64,000 bases of DNA from Carnegiea gigantea (Eukaryota; Streptophyta; Magnoliopsida; Caryophyllales; Cactaceae), in the NCBI GenBank assembly GCA_029747015.1, contig JAKOGI010000334.1, positions 82,001 to 146,000 on the forward strand, written 5' to 3'. How positions within the stretch are numbered: the stretch's first letter is position 1; the number at the start of each line of letters is the position of its first letter. Below, one piece after another: positions 35,903-47,403 of the stretch. Below the pieces are notes generated by a model. That model was not told the DNA's origin and did no database searches. It worked only from the letters and a program-made list of their open reading frames with translations. A program made the translations under genes and the position numbers.

Positions 35903-37046
35903 TGAAAACTCCCTTAATGTCAGTAACAATGTCATTGACTGTTTGAATGTCATAGGTCATGGACCTTGGGTGCTTTGAGTGAAACAGTAAAACTTAATTT
36001 GAATACAATGGGTTACATTAACCACTCTTAGCTTTACAGGAATCCAGCGTCAAAGTCAGATGATTGACACAGTCATTTTGTTTTTTGTAAAAATGATTTA
36101 TATGATATATTGGTTTATTCTTTGAGATGTATTGCTATTAATATATTTGAAAATAATCCTTTACTTATGTCTAAATATATTATATCTTATGATCAATATA
36201 TCTTTACTTATTATGCAAGACCTTGTAAACATTTTACTTGATCCAGTTTTGGAAATTTGTAATAAATCAATATTGAGTTCATTTACAAATTATTCTGACT
36301 AATTACGGCAAGATCTTTACAGATAAAATCAAGCTCTTCTCTCAGTAAACAAGATCCATTATTATCGGTAATCAAGAGCCAATTTTGGAAGCACCAATAT
36401 TGGAATCGGTGGCATTAGATTCTAGGTAGAATACGTTGAAGAATTGATAATTATAACTCCAATGGTCAAGACAGTTTAAAATCCATAAAAGACAGAGCTA
36501 AAGCATATTGCAAGACATAAGAAAGAATTACATCGCAAAAAGAGCTCAAATGCAAATCATTTATAATACTGTCTTGTTTACTTATTGATTCATTTGAATA
36601 TCTAAAAGGGAGAAATTGTACCAAATAAGTTGGGAAACTTATTTGCATAGCTAGGTATTGAAAGATCAATACTTAGGGAGTGTGCTAGCTAAGGTTCCTT
36701 AGTTGAGTGAGATTGGAACGCTAGGCAGATTGTAAGGCTAAGGTCATTGGTGTACACTTCTTAAGTGAACAAGAAGTAGAGTTGATGAAATCCTAACAGA
36801 AGAAGTGCCTTAGGCGGTGATTGGCCTTGTTTGTAAGGGTAAACATCATAAAAATATCCTGTGTTTTATCCCATTTTATTTCTCCACTTTAATTTTGTTT
36901 ATTACTGACATTAGTGGCTAACCATCATTGTTGTCCTCGCTGACATTGATCAACGTACATTGAAGGTTTTTATAAAGTCTTATTTTTTAAAATATCACCT
37001 TATTCACCCCCTCTAAGGTGATCTAACATTGTCTTTTGGACCTTCA
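35903..37046 (+). repeat. 3' LTR of Sirevirus-like element (1144 bp)
   Basis: TGAAAACTCCC start, TTTTGGACCTTCA end, followed by TSD AAAAT at 37047-37051. Collinear with 12953-14083. Confidence 0.93.
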
Positions 37047-37051
37047 AAAAT

Positions 37052-37475
37052 GAATTTTGTTTTTTATAGTATAAGGGTAAACATATTAAGCTTCAACTTA
37101 TTCTTTGAATATTTTATGTTTTTGTATTTTATGTTGAGCATTTAGGAAGTTTATGCATATGGTGCCACAAATGAAGCCAGAAGAATATCAATGGAATTTA
37201 GATGAGCTCACAATGACATTTTGTAAAGTCTTGGATCATATACATGTATGTTTGTGGGTTATTGAAATGCTCTTTGAGTTTGAGCGCGCATAAATTCTAT
37301 ACCCCTTGATTTATATCAAAAATAAGAAATGTTATGATGTAAATGTTGGGGGAACTAATTAAGCCCTATCCTTCTTGGATGGCAGTAGCATCCCAACCTT
37401 GACTCTTTCATCATAATACTCCCTAATGGTCAATTAATTAAGACTAATTAAGAGATTAAGAGTTCAGGGATTACA
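37052..37475 (+). repeat. Old LTR remnant, right part
   Basis: Continues the remnant at 12568-12947. It follows the Tekay-like LTR from the AACTTCGACT/TTCAAATG-like block through the AAGCC-TCCTT-TTGGATGGC block near 37353-37385 to a terminal GGGATTACA at 37475. No primer-binding site follows, so it is a solo or 3' LTR. It shows the copia element landed inside an older relative of the LTR that later landed in the copia element. Confidence 0.65.
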
Positions 37476-40400
37476 GTTGTGTTGGACTCTCTAAATGTGA
37501 GGTTGATTATGAGTTCATGAGCATGAGTAAATAATAAGGAGGTTTCAAACAATATTTACCTTGTCCTAGCCTTGATGTTAAGGTCAACAACCTAGTTACG
37601 CAACACTATAGGATTACATCATTAACAAAGCATAGCAAGGAAACATTTAGTTACCTACTATTTACGTACCTATCCCCAGGAATACCAAGCTCATAGCAAT
37701 AATTCTTTGAAGTTGGGTTACTGGTTTAGTTAATAAGGGTGACTCCAATTTAGAAGTTATATTAAGGAACACTTAACATTTGGGTATGAGGATGACATAA
37801 GTTGAGGATGCTGCGTACAAATTTATAAGGATATGTGGTAATATTGAACCAACATGATGAGAAGCTATGCTTGAATGAATATATACAAGGCCTATGACAC
37901 TCCTAGAGTTGATTTTGAATCATCCTTTAGCTCGATAAATTATGTAATGCTAGTAAGATAGGTTGTAGTATGGTACTTGATATCATATTCATTTCTGGAA
38001 AGATAAGGATTGCCATGAGTGTTGTCATTAGCTAGTTCCAAATTATGTACACCTATGTACATAGGTTATCATAAGATAGGTATAAATTTAAGTCACTACA
38101 AATTAAGCTTGACCCATGACCATGTATTTACTAAAAAGGCGGAAGATCTTTGGATGTGAGTTCTAAGTAGACATTATGATTTTGGGCCATCGACTAGAGT
38201 CATAAAAAGATACATGTCCTAATTGAGGTACCAATAAGGTGATGAGTCCTTGCAGATTTTCAGAGCATGTAAGGAAGGGGAAAAAATTGTGTGGAGGCTT
38301 GAGATTATGTGATGTATTTGAAAATGTTATACACTTATTATGAGGGTAACGTAGACTCTAAGAGCACATGAGAATTACAAAAGGGTGGACCTTAATGGCA
38401 AGTTTGGAAAATTTAAGGGAAAAATAAAACAAATTTTTTTTTAAACAAAAACACATACATAGTTTCTTATTGGTTTCTGCGGATCAGATGACATTTCCTT
38501 TTTGAGGAGTGATATGCTGCTTAGATAATGCAAAAAAAGAAAAAAAACAAAGAGAGAGGAAAGAAACATGGGAGAATAAATGCACTTAATTTATTGTCCT
38601 ACCAAGAGTGGAAAACCTCATATTATTATGGATTTAGGACCATGGTGATGTTATATGGAATAGAAATCACGAAAACTGATTTGGGAAAAAGAAGGCGCTT
38701 AGACTATGGAATCATTAAACTAGTGAGAGAATTGGTTAATTGCTTCAAGCATACTCACTTCACTAGAAGCACCAAGCTACACGTGTGGAACCTAAGGGGA
38801 AAGACTCAAAGAAATGCTATATATGTACATATATACTCTATTTTTGTGTGCCATATTATGAGAAATTCTAGAGGTCAAAAATTATATTCGAGTAAATGAG
38901 TGGACATGATCCATGGATACGATTGGGGTAGTGAATGAGCTGTGAAGTATAATGGAAGTACAATCCTTTTATTGCGTGAACTTTGGATACTTGGTCTTAT
39001 TACCCTACAATGCCCCGTCATTAAGAAATCACCACTATTTCATAGACAACATAGGGCTATGACTAGTGACTCCACAAAGCTGGATTGTCCTATTCAAGAA
39101 GGTGTCGCCACGGCTCAACCCTAGTTGTAGCAATAAAGGGGTATAGGGTAAGTAGGATGTAGGAAGTCCCTGCATGAGGATTGGAGACTTAGATGCCTTT
39201 CTGCTAAGCATATCAAACCCATGCAAATGTAGCTATATAAATCTCTATATTGGCTGAAAGAGCCTATAATAACATTTGGTCAACTAACATGAAGCTTTCC
39301 CTTTAAAGTACGTACCATTATACATCATGTAGACCTTTATTAAAAACCTTTGTTTTTTTAATTATAACCAAGTTTTGGCCATGCCTATGCTCTATTCTAG
39401 CCAAATCTAACCCATTATTCATGTCTGGGTCCTACGAGCCTATTGGCTTGTAAAATCGCCTAGTTATTTTAACAATGCCTTACTGAATATTCCTTCAACA
39501 ATTGAATTATTCCATAACATTAATCCTTATGTGGAACCATCACTATCAAGTTGGATTATTATCCTCTTGCTTTGGTTAATTACCTTCACGCTACTTCTGG
39601 TAATCTTCCCTTTATTATTAATTGGTTCCCATCTTGCTTATAATAAACCTTGATTTTTGGTACTCCCTTTTTGCGGCATCCTTGAATCTATTGTATCTAC
39701 CCAAGATTGTTTCCTTTCATCTTGAAGAATTTTAAATTAAACAAACCCTTTTTAGAGTCGCCTAGCATGTGTTCTCGTAAGCATTACTAGAGTTTTTTCA
39801 GCCAAGTCTTTGAATGTAAGACTAGCTTGTTTTTCACATCATACACCACTTCCCTCTCTGGTGCTCTTACAATTCGTTCAATTTTATAGCCTTGCTCTTT
39901 TGTTTTGCTCTCTTAATGCTCAGGAATAAATTAAAAACCCTTGTGACTTTTTCTTCTTATAATCACACAAACCTACATGTGGCTTCTTACATAACTGATG
40001 AAAGATACCTTTATAAAAGCCTCATTTCACATATTTACACCCCTTCTTACCTTTGGTTTTCACCTCAACTTGGAAAAAATGATATCATTGCCGCTTCAAT
40101 TCATATCGAAATAGTCATTTGAATGTTGCGATCTTAGTGGTTCCCAAAAGAGGAAACTAATATAGATGGATAATTCTATAATATAATCTTAGGTTAATAC
40201 CTTATACATTATGTCCTCTACAAATGGCGATATCCACCCTATCCTTAAATATTTAATCACCGCTTAAATCGTCAATTTCTACTTTGGTTTCAAATTAATA
40301 TCAAATGTTCTTCTTCCTGAATAGTGTTTGGAACAATTTTATTCTTCATGCTCTATATTCTTGAATGGTTTAGGCTTATAGTTATTTTCATTCTACCTGC

Positions 40401-40622
40401 CTCATAGTACAATTTTTCTTACCCATCATTTCATTATTTGTCATTGTTCTTTTAATTAAAATCTTATATCAGCAATATTCTCATTAGTTTCAGTCATTGA
40501 CTTATTTCTCTCTTGGCCATCTTGATTTGCTTATTGACCTCATTTCTCTGCTATGGTATATTTCCTTGATTTAGACCATTTGTTTAAAAGTTCATAATTG
40601 ACATCCAAGCCTTGCCAATTTG
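37476..40622. other. 3.1 kb unassigned sequence
   Basis: No domain, repeat end or RNA gene recognised on either strand. There is one 123-codon open stretch (38528-38899, plus), Lys-rich at its start and without family resemblance. From about 39300 the plus strand is pyrimidine-rich and the minus strand purine-rich. This stretch continues at 55286 beyond the hAT. It may be an old, eroded element. Confidence 0.4.
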
Positions 40623-40999
40623 AGTATATCTAGGGATGGCAGTGTGGTGAGGAATCCTCATCTTCGTCAGGGTCCCGCCACACATTAGGAAAAAATTACC
40701 GTCCCTAATGGGGATAATGACGAGATTTAATCCCCAAGCCCGGGACGAGGTGGAAATTTACCCGTTCTCGTCCTCACTTTCTCGCCTAAGGAAAAATCCC
40801 CATACCCATCCCTGCTTCCCCGTCCTCGATTGGGGAAAAAGTCTCATGCATATCCCGTTAATACTTAAAATTACATATAAACCCTTCATTTATGAATATA
40901 AAATTAAGGTTAATTAGGTAAATTTACTTTAAAACACATAGCCATAAATCCAAAATTCCTCCTTCCCTTCTATGGTTCTAGTGTTCTACTTCTACTAGT

Positions 41000-41320
41000 C
41001 ACTCCCCCTTCCTGGCTTCCTTTCACTCTCTTTCTCACTCGGCTGTATAGTTGCAGGCTGCTCTCGCCTCCCTGTCAAATCTCAGCCTGCTTGGTGCCTC
41101 TGCCTTGATGTCTGCTCAACATCTTCTCACTTTGATAGCCTTTGACTTTGCGTCTTTATGGAAGTCGGCACCTGAAAGTTTATTCGACGTCTGCCCTTAC
41201 GTTGCTATATTGCCGCTCCGTTCGCATATCACCGCGTGGTACTATATCTGAGACTAGGGCTACAGCAAACCTGATTCACCCTCTCTCCTCCTGTGACCAC
41301 ATCCCTCTCCAAGGTATTGA
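41000..41320 (+). other. Likely hAT 5' exon/UTR, C-rich
   Basis: A C- and T-rich stretch about 400 bases inside the hAT end, richer in GC than its surroundings. It ends in CTCCAAG followed by GTATTG, a plausible splice donor near 41317. Short open stretches here match no known protein. I infer a transcribed leader exon of the hAT. Confidence 0.4.
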
Positions 41321-42836
41321 AATCCTAATTGTTTTTTTTTTTAAATAAATTTTGATGTTAAGTGTGGTTTGCCTATGGTTTATTCTTGTAGTGCTTAAAT
41401 ATTCTAGTTTGTAAATTATGATGCTAATTGTAGTGCTTAAAACTTGATTTACTATTATTCTTATATTTTTTAATGCATATCCCCAGAAATTCTGATGGTT
41501 GATTAACAAAAAATAAAAACTACAACCGGATTCTATCCCCGCAAAAATCTAGAGTACTCGAAACCCATAGGGGAGTCACAAATTCACAATGACTAGAAAC
41601 AATACTAACTAAGCCTATATTTGCATTTTTAATTGGGAATTACAACATGAATTGGAGGCAAATAGGTCACAAACACAATCAACCAATCTCCCAAATTACA
41701 CTAACGTAGCAATGCTGAAACAAGGCCATTCAAAACCACATATCTCAGTTAAATTTGACTTAGAAAAAAGGACTTACAAACAAGTGTGTTTTAAAGAGAT
41801 TATTCACAAAATCAGTTTATATTATTGCATCCTACATACATTAAAATAGGTAATTTTGTAATGAAAAATTAGTCCGCATTCACTGTGGTATGGATAAACG
41901 TCTAAGTGACCTAGCAAAATTGAATAAAGATTTTTGGAACTACCTAGGCATGGCTAATAAATTTTTAGAGTACAACTGTTTCAATTAATAATTTGTGGGA
42001 GGAAAATATTTTTATTTTTGACCCAGACTTTTCTAAAAATTACAAGTTCACTCCAAAATGGGGTACAATCTTTAATTTTTGTTTTTCTAGGATGTTTAAA
42101 GAAGTAAGATTTATTGTGTGATTTTTCTTTCTTATAATAACTTTACTGGTACTAGTTATCACAATCTATTACTTATATCATAAATAATATATTTTCTGTA
42201 ATTGTGGAGCCACCATGCTTAGCAAACCAATCAAGCTTAATTAGAGAGTTTTGACTGTTTCCTACACTTAGTTGGTGTCAGACCATGTCGTTCATCTAGC
42301 TTTCAGTTTATAAATATTGCTAATCTAAACACTCCTTCATTAGATTAAGAACAGTACAGATCTGTTTTATTTCCTACCTTAGACCGTAGTCACTTATCAA
42401 TTTTTTATATTTTTAAGGATAGTGGAACTTTAATGAAGAAATTATAATATTTAAGATGTAAGATTCAATTGAAGAACGTTTCCTATTAGGAAACTTCTTT
42501 TATTAGATGCTTGAAAATGGAAATATTATAATGGAAAGATTTGAAGAGGGACCTAAACAGCTAAGATCGTTAGAGATGCTTGCTCATAGAGAAATAGATA
42601 AACCCGACTTTTCTTCTGCTCAAGTATGCTCAAATGACGGTGCCCATTTACAACACTTATCTTCTTATTTTATAGAGGAGATAAAAAACATAGGTTAGTT
42701 TAATGACTATAATACACATACTGTTACAGACGCTTTCACATGGCTAAAGTAGATTGTATTATTTTACTAACTTTACAGTTGACAAGATAACACATAATGG
42801 TGTAATAACTTTTCAAAGCACTTAATGCCAACAAGA
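41321..42836. other. hAT 5' interior and/or viral flank, unassigned
   Basis: AT-rich, with no domain. Somewhere here the hAT sequence passes into the caulimovirid fragment whose ORF ends at 42837; I could not find the junction. Confidence 0.4.
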
Positions 42837-43233
42837 CTAGTCATTCATATTGAGATTCTGCATGCCTTCATTTCCAATAATGTCTTCCAGTCCATCATTA
42901 TCTTGGTAATCAACAAAATCTTTATCAAGTATAAGATGCTCTAGATCCTGTTTTTCAAATAATTCATGTAGATATTGATAAGTGCTTAATGTATATATCA
43001 TTTCAGGGCTATTTTGCCATATTTTTCGGAGGATTATGTGGTTAATGTTATTATTTATACTCATATTCTCAATTTATACTTGGGTATGGTTGTTTGATAT
43101 GTTTTGCAGGATTTGAGGCCTTTTTACCCAGCATTTGACTCTGAATGGATGTATTGTGACCTCCCCCATAAATACCTATGTGCTGCTACAGCCGTGGAGA
43201 AAGAACAGAGCAGAAAATTGGTTCCAGCCTAGA

Positions 43234-43269
43234 CCACGGTCGGACTGTGGTGTCTGCCACAGTCCGTGG
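43234..43269. repeat. Hairpin with CCACGG...CCGTGG arms
   Basis: The left arm CCACGG-TCGG-ACTGTGG and right arm CCACAGTCCGTGG pair over 13 bases if the four-base TCGG is bulged; the loop is six bases. It lies about 70 bases upstream of the TATA box of this LTR. Confidence 0.75.
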
Positions 43270-43335
43270 TTAGTTGAGAAACTATTGCCCCTTCGTCTTC
43301 CTTCAGCTGTGTGGCTGAAAATGTCCGAGCTCTCC

Positions 43336-43343
43336 TATAAAAG
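43336..43343 (+). promoter_or_regulatory. TATA box of Athila-like solo LTR
   Basis: TATAAAAG in the U3/R border region, conserved in the other LTR copy (56651-56660, minus). Confidence 0.75.
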
Positions 43344-44271
43344 GGCTTCGTTCAGGATCAAAAGAAGAGAGCATTTACAGAGAGATATAGATAGAAAGCA
43401 AGCAAGAGTAGCATAGTTTATCTTCTTTCTCAAATTTTTATTCTTTTTAGTTAAGATTTTTAGTTTGGTGTTTATATTGGTGAGAAACCTTGAGCGTGAG
43501 TATTTGATCTTAAGGCTATTTGAAGCCCTTCATTGAAGGCTATTCTTAGTCAAGCCTTTCCGCTCAAATTTTACAAAGTGTTAGTTAGTTGTTTAATCCT
43601 TAATCATGAGTGAGTAGTTTTTATTTTATCTAGGGATTTAGTAGCTTATGAAAGTGCGGTTGGGTCATGTTTTAATCTAAAGAATTGTGCTTATTTTCAT
43701 GATTGGTTTGATTTTGTTCTATCAAGTGATTAACATATTGTGAGTGGATTTTTGGCCAAAATTTGCTTGCACACTTGAAACAATTGAGTGAAAAACTAAG
43801 ATGTGACATTTAATTGTTAGACTACTTGATAAACTTGATGTAACGTTATCTCGAAAGAGAGATTTTCATGTTAGGAGGACATAGAGTGTAATCGAAGATG
43901 TTTAACTTGAATTAAGACAAATTAGTTTGAAAGAATGACTGTTGCTCAGTTTAGGCAAATTTGGTTGCTTTTGAAAGAATAGACTAAATTTTTGGATAGA
44001 TTACAAATCCTCGAAATTAACTGGTTAGAGAAAAACACATGCTTATCATTTTGATCCTATCAACTTTCATAACTACACGAATTCCGAGGCATGTTTTCTT
44101 AATTGATTTAAGAATTAGTGAATTAGAAGTTGTTAAATCGAACTCTCTTGAATTAGAATTTTACTTAGCATCTTTTAAAAGACAAAACTCGATAGATTAC
44201 ATTAGTTCCTGAGGAGCAATCTTTTTATCTATACTATGACTACCCATGCACTTGTGGCAATGGTCAAATAT

Positions 44272-45300
44272 CTCTTTTCTTTCTTTGATAAGAATTTTTC
44301 AGCTCAAAGATGTAATCAAAGACATCTTCTGAAGTTACTCCTTCTTTCTTCATATATCTACTAAACGCATTACAATAAGTGAAAGTAGTATTCCCGCAAT
44401 GCATCAGTACATTTCCTCATTCAATTAATGCCCACATTTAATGATAAGTGTTGTAAAATCTAATGGCTCTTGCTAAAGTAAGATTACTAACTACTTCTTA
44501 TCATCCTGGAAACCATTCTTATCATTGATCATTGGGATCCTCTAGATCAATGAATTGAACAAGATAATGGATTGGTTTGGCCTTTTCATTTTCAAACTTG
44601 ATTATTGTATAATGTACCTTGACATACAAACTTTCGTCTCAAATTTTTATTGGATCATAAGGAGATGTGAGAATCCAGTGGACCCTTTTAAACATACACT
44701 TTTGAAACTTAGTTAGTCTTGAGAAGAATAGGTACTATGGATCTGGGATTTCCATAAGGTAAGCTGCCATCCCGTATTTCCAAAGCTTTCATGATGGGGC
44801 CATCTAGAGGTATTGAATTTGCTGGGATTCTAACAGCACTAACTCCATATCTATCAGGGAAGAAGACTGTAGTACTCTATAATACCTAAATATCATATGA
44901 ATAATTATGAATATAGTTGATGCACATTGCATACTAGTTGTTGAACCATTTTTCTTGGACATAGTAACTTATTTTTTCTTGAATATCATAAGGACACCTT
45001 AAGTAGTTCATTTATAACTCTAAAAGGTTGAATCTCTGTACTATTGGATAGGCATAAGGCAACAAACTAAATCGTGATCTATTTTTTGTATGAGATTTAA
45101 AAATGTCCAAAGGATTCTGCTAGAAGAAGAAACCCGTTCTAGCAATAATGACATTTCATTTTGGATTTCCTCTTTTTTCAGCAAGAGTTCTGCTTTGATG
45201 ATCATCATTGGCGAGTTCATGAGTTAAACTATCTGCCAGATAGTTCTTCGAACCATATATATGTTCAATAGAGAAAGAAAACTGGTTAAGTCATAATTGC
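44272..45300 (-). pseudogene. C-terminal part of caulimovirid polyprotein, broken
   Basis: Downstream of the RNase H. Long readable stretches in one dominant frame include words such as RSRFSLLPYAYPIVQRF (near 45030-45085) and IPLDGPIMKALEI (near 44785-44825). I link it to the virus because its frame runs from the RNase H and, beyond the solo LTR, ends in an Asp/Glu-rich tail with a stop at 42837. Its function is not known to me. Several in-frame stops. Confidence 0.65.
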
Positions 45301-45705
45301 CAATGTAAGAGTCACACCTGCACTTTCATATTTGATAAATTCTTTTTCATAAAACCAAGTATTTCTTTGCAATAAATTCGAATAAGAAAAGGTTTTGGGT
45401 TAAAAAGATTAAGCCTTTTCAATTCCCTTTATGACTGTAAAGATTTCCTTTTTCATTGTAGGATAGTTGTATTATCCTTTATTAAGACATTCACTGTAGT
45501 ATTTACAGAGTTTTTTCCCTTCTTTGATTTTGTGTACTTCACTCCAATGCTCATTGTTGGTATCTGTCTCAAGTATGAAATAATCTTCTTCATCAGGCAA
45601 ATTAAGAACTAGAAGATTTTTGCATATCTCTTTGAAGTTTGGAAGAATCTTTGAATCATTAAGGGTCCATGTTCGACTTACTTCTTTCTTGAGTTTCTGC
45701 TGCAA
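45301..45705 (-). pseudogene. Caulimovirid RNase H fragment
   Basis: The open stretch at 45705-45472 contains LNLPDEEDYFILETDTN, the opening of the RNase H domain with its first catalytic Asp, followed by HWSEVHKI and KLCKYYSECLNK. It then breaks. The strand and order agree with the RT immediately upstream. Confidence 0.8.
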
Positions 45706-45849
45706 TCATTTCCTCAATTTAGCTAAATCTTTAATGAAATCTGAAACATAGGTAAAACATCCAAGAAACCTTTCTAATTGTGTCCTATCTTCAATCTTCT
45801 TAGTAAATTTTTCTATGTTTTTTAAATATGCTTTTGTAGAATGATTTTT

Positions 45850-46480
45850 CTAACTTTTATTTCCAGACCTAAAAACTCTATTTCTTGTCGGCGTAAATGC
45901 ACTTGTTTTTATGAAGAATAATGCCATGATCAACTGATCTTTGGGTATAACTAGAATATCGTCTTTGTGTTGTTCTATGGTCTTGGAAAAGACAAGAATA
46001 TTATCGATGTAAACTGGATAATAGTGCTTAAGATCTTTGAAAATGTTATCCATTCTTCTTTGGAATATTTGAGGTGCATTTTTAAGAGCAAATGTCATTA
46101 CTATCCATTTATGATAACCTTGGGAGGCTCTCAAAGTAGTTAAAGAAATGCTTTCCTCATCCATTTTTATGTAATAGTATTCATTTTTACACTCCATTTT
46201 CAAGAACCCAAAGGTTCTTTAAATTCTATTGAAAAGAGCCATTTTGTTAGGAATATAATAATAATCAAAGATAGTATTACGATTAAGCTTTCTGTAATTG
46301 ATTACCATTCTAACTTTTCCTCTTTTTTCTTTAGCATGATTTCCCACCATGAAATCAGGTTGGTGTGAAGACTCTTACTATTTCTAATTAATCCTTTATC
46401 CAACAGTTCCTTGATTTGCTTATTAAATTCTTGGATATTCTGGTGTGTAGACACCAGTTGTTTGACTCAGATAATAGTGT
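45850..46480 (-). pseudogene. Caulimovirid reverse transcriptase, broken
   Basis: The open stretch at 46203-45850 holds the RT palm: a GYHKWIVMTFALKNAPQIFQ-type block near 46060-46115 and the catalytic box at 45995-46015. The box reads Y-I-D-N instead of Y-I-D-D, losing the second catalytic Asp. The block up to about 46480 holds earlier RT text, with frameshifts. Spacing of the boxes is normal. Confidence 0.85.
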
Positions 46481-46819
46481 TGTGATATAGCAAAGTAATC
46501 TTTACAAATGTCTTATCTTTATCCCAAAATTTTAGAGATCATCAGATTAGAGTTATTTGCATAATTGCTCTTATTCTTCGACAATCTACTCTTTGAGAGA
46601 TAACCCTAGCAGTGAGATTGTTGGTGCTACTTCACATTGTGCAGGAATTACTCTCTCACCATATTAGCTATGTGTAAACTCAATCTTCTAATGAGTGTAT
46701 GCCTTGTTTATTTTATCAGTAGGAACCAAGTGGCCATTTTATTGCGAATAGATTTGATTTATAGTCTATGTGCATAGAGCATATAGCCTTTGACAATTAT
46801 TTTCAGTAATCATATCAAG

Positions 46820-47253
46820 GGAGGGTTGATCAAATAGCACATAAAGTTGGTATACTGCATTCGACTCCTATAATTTCTATGGGTAATCCTTCCATGGCTT
46901 CATTATAGCTTATTATGCTATGATCGACTATTCTTACTTGTAAAGAATTTTTTGCTTTTTTCCACATGAATTTTGAAAATAGACAGAACAGAAACTATCG
47001 TCAATGTAAGTACACAATTCATATCTATTACGTCCCTCTAAACGTACATTTGTTGGGATATAAATGCTATAACGATTAGTATCGGTGCTTGATAACATAT
47101 CTCCATAATTATATTTTTAACTAATTCATTCTCATAAATTGGTTCACTAATGGTCCTTGTTTTGCACTCGATGGCTTTTCTAGCTAAACTCATACTTCGA
47201 TCTACACTGTGTCTTACGGGTTTAAAACTCATTCTACTCATCTCAGTGGTCAT
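46820..47253 (-). pseudogene. Caulimovirid aspartic protease region, broken
   Basis: Minus-strand text near 47000-47050 reads an NVY-x-x-G-R-x-R-Y-E-L-C-T-Y-I-D-like run, the lead-in of caulimovirid proteases. The expected active-site residues after Y-I-D are scrambled. Words K-F-M-W-K-K-A-K-N-S-L-Q-V-R-I near 46925-46975 follow. It lies directly upstream of the RT. Confidence 0.65.
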
Positions 47254-47403
47254 ACTAATTGTATCATCTTCTTTAGGCTCTTCTTAGCTATTGCAGAACA
47301 GTTTCTCCATTCTAATCTTGCACTCATACTTCTTAATAATTGGGGTTTAATTGTCACTAATGTGCATCCCATGCTTGCACACGCATGTGTTAAAACTTCA
47401 TAA

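Larger units (their letters stand above)
12953..37046 (+). mobile_element. Sirevirus-like Ty1/copia retrotransposon, nested and dead
   Basis: LTRs 12953-14083 and 35903-37046, both TG...CA, with a perfect TSD AAAAT at 12948-12952 and 37047-37051. A primer-binding site follows the 5' LTR and a polypurine tract precedes the 3' LTR. Domain order is gag, protease, integrase, RT, RNase H, the copia order. A long gag with an acidic and coiled-coil tail, and an extra ORF between RNase H and the 3' LTR, fit the Sirevirus lineage. A 15-kb Tekay-like element splits the gag/protease region at 15729-30783. Stops, frameshifts, a protease active-site change and an RT deletion make it inactive. Confidence 0.93.
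42976..44266 (+). mobile_element. Athila-like solo LTR (1291 bp)
   Basis: Starts TGATAAGTGCTTAATGTAT and ends GCAATGGTCA. The TSD is GATAT (42971-42975) and AATAT (44267-44271), one mismatch. It is collinear with the inverse complement of 55763-57019, the 3' LTR of the element at the window end. It carries a TATA box and a long hairpin. It lies inside the last part of the caulimovirid ORF: the viral reading stops at 44267 and resumes at 42975 in the same frame. Confidence 0.92.

Noticed and set aside
38528..38899. 123-codon plus ORF as a possible gene
   Set aside because: Lys-rich low-complexity start, no family resemblance, no supporting splice or promoter context; length is within chance for the window.
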